This document shows, piece after piece, positions 62,131-64,000 of a DNA stretch of 64,000 nucleotides. Origin of the DNA: Pseudomonadota bacterium (lineage in GTDB: Bacteria > Pseudomonadota > Gammaproteobacteria > Burkholderiales > Burkholderiaceae_C). The notes under the pieces were generated by a model. That model saw nothing but the letters and a program-made list of their open reading frames with translations, searched no databases and had not been told where the DNA came from. The DNA lies in assembly GCA_029780695.1 (NCBI GenBank), contig JAKOYD010000041.1:1-64000 (forward strand). Direction: 5' to 3'. The position numbers and the translations under genes were made by a program. How positions within the stretch are numbered: the stretch's first letter is position 1; each line of letters opens with the position of its first letter.

Positions 62131-63360
62131 TCAAAAATTCCCCACGATGAAATCCTTGAACCGTCCGAACGCGCTCTTCACGCCGCCGGTCTTCTGCGCC
62201 ACCTTGAAGCCGCGCAGGCGTGCCTCGCGCGCTTCTTCCATCAGGCCCATCACGGTGGCCGCACGCGGCTGCGCCACCATGTCGGACAGCGCGCGCGAAT
62301 ACTTGGGCACGCCGCGGCGCACGGGCTTGAGGAAGATGTCCTCGCCCAGCTCGACCATGCCGGGCATGACGGCGCTGCCGCCGGTCAGCACCACGCCGGA
62401 CGACAGCACTTCTTCGAAGCCCGAGTCGCGGATGACCTGCTGCACCAGAGAGAAGATTTCTTCGACGCGCGGCTCGACCACGCCGGCCAGCGCCTGGCGG
62501 CTCAGCATGCGCGGCGTGCGGTCGCCGAGGCCAGGCACTTCGACCTGCGTGTCGGCGTCGGCCAGCAGCTGCTTGGCGCAGCCGCTGGCGACCTTGATGT
62601 CCTCGGCGTCCATGGTGGGCGTGCGCAGCGCCATGGCAATGTCGCTGGTGATCAAATCGCCCGCGATGGGGATCACCGCGGTGTGCCGGATCGAGCCGCC
62701 GGTGAAGATGGCCACGTCGGTGGTGCCGGCGCCAATGTCGACGCAGGCCACGCCCAGCTCGCGCTCGTCGTCGGTCAGCACGGCATGCGCCGATGCCAGC
62801 GGGTTCAGCATGAGCTGATCCACATCCAGCCCGCAGCGACGCACGCACTTGATGATGTTTTCGGCCGCGCTTTGCGCGCCGGTGACGATGTGCACCTTGG
62901 CTTCGAGCCGCATGCCGCTCATGCCCACCGGCTCGCGCACGTCCTGGCCGTCGATGACGAATTCCTGCGGCTCGACCAGCAGCAGGCGCTGGTCGCTGGA
63001 GATGTTGATGGCCTTGGCGGTTTCGACCACGCGCGCCACGTCGACCGGTGTGACTTCCTTGTCCTTCACCGCCACCATGCCGCTGGAATTGATGCCGCGG
63101 ATATGGCTGCCGGTGATGCCGGTGTAGACGCGGCCGATCTTGCAGTCGGCCATCAGCTCGGCTTCTTTCAGCGCCTGCTGGATGCTGGCCACCGTGGCGT
63201 CGATGTTGACCACCACGCCGCGCTTCAGCCCATTGCTGGGCGCCACGCCCAAGCCGGCGAGCTTGAGGTCGCCGCCGGCCAGCACCTCGCCCACCACCAC
63301 CATGATCTTGGCGGTGCCGATGTCGAGTCCGACGATCAGATCCTTGTACTCTTTTGCCAT
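62131..63360 (-). CDS. ftsA: Cell division protein FtsA
   Basis: Actin-like membrane anchor of FtsZ, 409 residues. It has the phosphate 1 motif LIVGLDIGTAKI, the SHxRGINSSG block in the FtsA-specific 1C region, VCVDIGAGTTDVAIF (phosphate 2) and LTGGSAVMPGM (adenosine), and ends in an amphipathic helix region GRFKDFIVGNF that tethers it to the membrane. It starts six bases after the ftsQ stop. Confidence 0.97.
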   Translation of the reverse strand: MAKEYKDLIVGLDIGTAKIMVVVGEVLAGGDLKLAGLGVAPSNGLKRGVVVNIDATVASIQQALKEAELMADCKIGRVYTGITGSHIRGINSSGMVAVKDKEVTPVDVARVVETAKAINISSDQRLLLVEPQEFVIDGQDVREPVGMSGMRLEAKVHIVTGAQSAAENIIKCVRRCGLDVDQLMLNPLASAHAVLTDDERELGVACVDIGAGTTDVAIFTGGSIRHTAVIPIAGDLITSDIAMALRTPTMDAEDIKVASGCAKQLLADADTQVEVPGLGDRTPRMLSRQALAGVVEPRVEEIFSLVQQVIRDSGFEEVLSSGVVLTGGSAVMPGMVELGEDIFLKPVRRGVPKYSRALSDMVAQPRAATVMGLMEEAREARLRGFKVAQKTGGVKSAFGRFKDFIVGNF

Positions 63361-63366
63361 GGGGTT

Positions 63367-64000
63367 TTATCTTGCTCTCTTTTTTGTATCAACGGTGGCG
63401 GTGGCGCCCTGCGCCTCGGCCCGCACCGTGCTGACCCCGCGCAGGCGCAACGCATAACCGCCGACGTGGCGCAGGTCAGCGGCCTCGATGGCGTCGACGC
63501 CGCGCTGGTGGCGCGCGGCCACTTCCTTGACCGTGGCGACGAATTGCCTTAGCCGCGCCGCCAGCTCCTGCGACGTGCCGTGGCCCAGTTCGATGACGGC
63601 GCCGTTGTCCAGTTCGGCGCGCCAGTTGCCGCGCGCCTGCAGCGCCAGTTCGGACAGTTGTCGATCCAGCGGGGCCAGCAGCGGGTTGAGCAGCTGATAG
63701 GTTTGCAGCACGTGGGCCGACTGGCCCTCGGGGCCAGACAGGTCGGGCAAACCGCGCTCGGCGGCGTCGCCGCCATCGGCGTCAAAAACTTCGCCGAAGC
63801 TGTTGACAAGATGATCGCCATCGCCCCATTGCGCCACCGCCACATGCTCCTCGAGCCGGACGTTCAACTGGCCCGGAAATTCGCGCTGCACCACCGCCTT
63901 GCGCACCCACGGCGCCGACTGGAAAGCCGCCTGCGTGGCCGGCAGGTCGAGCGTGAAGAAGTTGCCTGCCAGGCGCGGCGCCACCACGGCGCGCAGGCTG
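63367..64000 (-). CDS. ftsQ: Cell division protein FtsQ, 5' end outside the window
   Basis: Partial gene; the reading frame stays open to the window edge, so the membrane anchor is cut off. The visible 211 codons cover part of the POTRA domain (APWVRKAVVQREFPGQLNVRLEEHVAVAQW) and the FtsQ/DivIB beta domain (VNSFGEVFDAD...LPDLSGPEG, RQLSELALQARGNWRAELDNG). FtsQ bridges FtsA-FtsZ-side proteins and FtsL/FtsB in the periplasm. The last residues are basic (TKKRAR). It is followed by ftsA at six bases, as in typical division clusters. Confidence 0.9.
   Translation of the reverse strand, partial: SLRAVVAPRLAGNFFTLDLPATQAAFQSAPWVRKAVVQREFPGQLNVRLEEHVAVAQWGDGDHLVNSFGEVFDADGGDAAERGLPDLSGPEGQSAHVLQTYQLLNPLLAPLDRQLSELALQARGNWRAELDNGAVIELGHGTSQELAARLRQFVATVKEVAARHQRGVDAIEAADLRHVGGYALRLRGVSTVRAEAQGATATVDTKKRAR

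Overview
The window is high-GC chromosomal DNA from a Gram-negative bacterium, most likely a betaproteobacterium of the Burkholderiales and probably the family Comamonadaceae. Support comes from a trimeric Gram-negative porin, Bug/TctC-type solute receptors, LPS and outer-membrane genes (lpxC, a TonB-like protein, an MltB-type enzyme), an ftsQ-ftsA-ftsZ-lpxC division cluster, and a short GATAGCTG-containing repeat scattered through the whole window. The genus cannot be fixed from the sequence alone. No rRNA, tRNA, CRISPR array, prophage or complete insertion sequence was seen.

Layout. 1-16 kb is mostly housekeeping: malic enzyme (maeB), rodA, yegP, a phospholipase-D lipoprotein, a MidA-type methyltransferase divergent from a FolM-like reductase plus folB, a sorting-tail surface protein, ttcA, a DUF4136 lipoprotein, a histidine phosphatase, a D-threonine-aldolase-like enzyme, a YhhN membrane protein, an Lrp/AsnC regulator and glmS. 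16.2-31.9 kb is an accessory catabolic region: a decayed Bug receptor, a porin, a relic of an SDR gene, an alpha/beta hydrolase, a DsbA-family oxidoreductase and an MFS transporter on the plus strand. On the minus strand lie, in transcription order, a MalT-type LuxR regulator, a TauD/TfdA dioxygenase, BKACE-2, a Bug receptor, a quinone oxidoreductase, a YeiH-type exporter, an acyl-CoA ligase and BKACE-1. This looks like one pathway that oxygenates, activates and cleaves a beta-keto acid. Its substrate cannot be read from the sequence.

32-43.7 kb holds miaB, a small periplasmic protein, an adenosylcobalamin-dependent ribonucleotide reductase interrupted by a 377-residue intein placed directly before the predicted thiyl-radical cysteine, a 166-bp fold-back element, nnrS, a nitroreductase, queC, an SbmA/BacA-type ABC transporter and an outer-membrane protein. 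43.8-51 kb holds a DUF1800/DUF1501 pair, an EF-hand protein, a lone gspF coupled to a 5'-nucleotidase, and a lytic transglycosylase. 51-58.5 kb holds a PatZ-like acetyltransferase, a YqiA-type esterase, an RNase II-family protein, a TonB-like protein and mtgA. 58.7-64 kb holds ruvC and then, on the minus strand, ftsQ (cut by the window edge), ftsA, ftsZ and lpxC.

The main non-gene signals are (i) a roughly 55-bp dispersed repeat with at least a dozen recognisable copies, several inside coding sequence and some supplying stop codons or start-region sequence; (ii) GC-rich hairpin repeats placed right behind the ftsA and ftsZ stop codons; (iii) the fold-back element at 37.8 kb; and (iv) a 100-bp nested inverted repeat at 51.1 kb. 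All assignments come from reading motifs and overall protein character by eye; no database search was run.
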